Below are positions 41,492-41,600 of a stretch of DNA of 41,600 nucleotides, in pieces; the first letter of the stretch is position 1, and each line of letters starts with the position of its first letter. The notes under the pieces were generated by a model. It saw only the letters and a list, made by a program, of their open reading frames with translations. It ran no database searches and was not told the DNA's origin. Origin of the DNA: Bacteroidota bacterium (GTDB lineage: Bacteria > Bacteroidota > Bacteroidia > Flavobacteriales > Schleiferiaceae). Position numbers and translations under genes: made by a program. The stretch covers positions 1 to 41,600 of the forward strand of contig QQUU01000064.1 of assembly GCA_003385605.1 (NCBI GenBank), written 5' to 3'.

Positions 41492-41600
41492 TTACCTCGA
41501 ACGCATATGGCCAGATTTTAAAGACCTCGCTCGTTCCAAACGGAAAGAGAACAAAAAGTTCTTTGACCGATTGTCCAAGCAAGACGGTAAGAAGCTCAAT
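41484..41600 (+). CDS. Probable YkgJ-type cysteine-cluster protein (partial)
   Basis: The first 39 codons of a gene beginning at ATG 41484, inside the end of the thioredoxin-fold gene (8-bp overlap), and running off the window. The visible part (YLERIWPDFKDLARSKRKEN, then KKFFDRLSKQDGKKLN) is a basic helix like the N-terminus of flavobacterial YkgJ-family zinc/iron-chelating proteins, whose Cys cluster would come later. The diagnostic cysteines are outside the window, so the call is tentative. Confidence 0.42.
   Translation, partial: MANYLERIWPDFKDLARSKRKENKKFFDRLSKQDGKKLN

Noticed and set aside
1-41600. tRNA, rRNA, CRISPR, IS elements, prophage or defence systems
   Set aside because: All gaps are short and explained by promoters, leaders or terminators; no cloverleaf, direct-repeat array, transposase or terminal inverted repeats were seen.

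Overview
The window reads as a chromosomal segment of a Bacteroidota bacterium, most likely a Flavobacteriales member of the marine Cryomorphaceae/Schleiferiaceae type. The evidence is the gene content: TonB receptors with carboxypeptidase-like N-domains, a DUF4249 partner, a GldI-like FKBP, a PorE-like TPR/propeller/OmpA protein, many short lipoprotein signal peptides and a Lacal_2735-type mini-protein. Several upstream regions also carry the Bacteroidota -7 box (TAnnTTTG), and Shine-Dalgarno sites are largely absent. Gene density is very high: no gap exceeds 300 bp (the largest is 8547-8812, filled by a SAM riboswitch and promoters). I see no tRNA, rRNA, CRISPR array, insertion sequence, prophage or origin.

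Layout. 1-638 (-) is the start of an SPFH/prohibitin-like lipoprotein, cut by the window edge. 782-4012 (+) is a zinc operon: lipoprotein, His-rich TonB receptor and a Fur/Zur-type repressor, with a perfect 15-bp palindrome in its promoter. 8700-4009 (-) is a methionine operon behind a SAM-I riboswitch: OsmC protein, MetZ-type sulfhydrylase, MetX, and a homoserine dehydrogenase with two ACT domains and a truncated aspartokinase remnant. 8813-12206 holds an alpha/beta hydrolase, DUF3817, a Lacal_2735-type protein, a lone GH53 galactanase lipoprotein, a secreted unknown and a DUF1801 protein. 12236-14041 (+) is an acyltransferase pair of the OlsA/OlsB (GlsA/GlsB) type for aminolipids. 14084-15843 is an iron alcohol dehydrogenase coupled to a low-molecular-weight phosphatase. 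15840-19042 holds AroQ (-), XerD, a small lipoprotein and an aldehyde dehydrogenase.

19110-23328 is a folding/gliding block: two cyclophilin-FKBP fusion isomerases (one lipoprotein, one cytoplasmic), a small lipoprotein on the other strand, a GldI-like FKBP and a DHH phosphoesterase. Then come ndk and rplS with a structured leader (23404-24273). On the minus strand, 28865-24365 is an overlapping run aroC, dicarboxylate/amino-acid symporter, PorE-like protein. 28912-32049 (+) is a histidine-degradation operon hutI-hutG-ftcD. 32112-35375 is a TonB receptor with a DUF4249 lipoprotein. The right end holds fabH (-), htpG, a phospho-sugar mutase, a thioredoxin-fold lipoprotein and the start of a probable YkgJ-type gene.

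Most of this is housekeeping metabolism. The points most worth a second look are the zinc operon with its palindrome, the decayed kinase half of the homoserine dehydrogenase, the OsmC-led SAM-riboswitch operon, the tandem dual-family isomerases beside gldI, the L19 leader and the systematic convergent overlaps. I did not find a clearly new defence or mobile system. All family assignments come from reading motifs by eye, without database searches.
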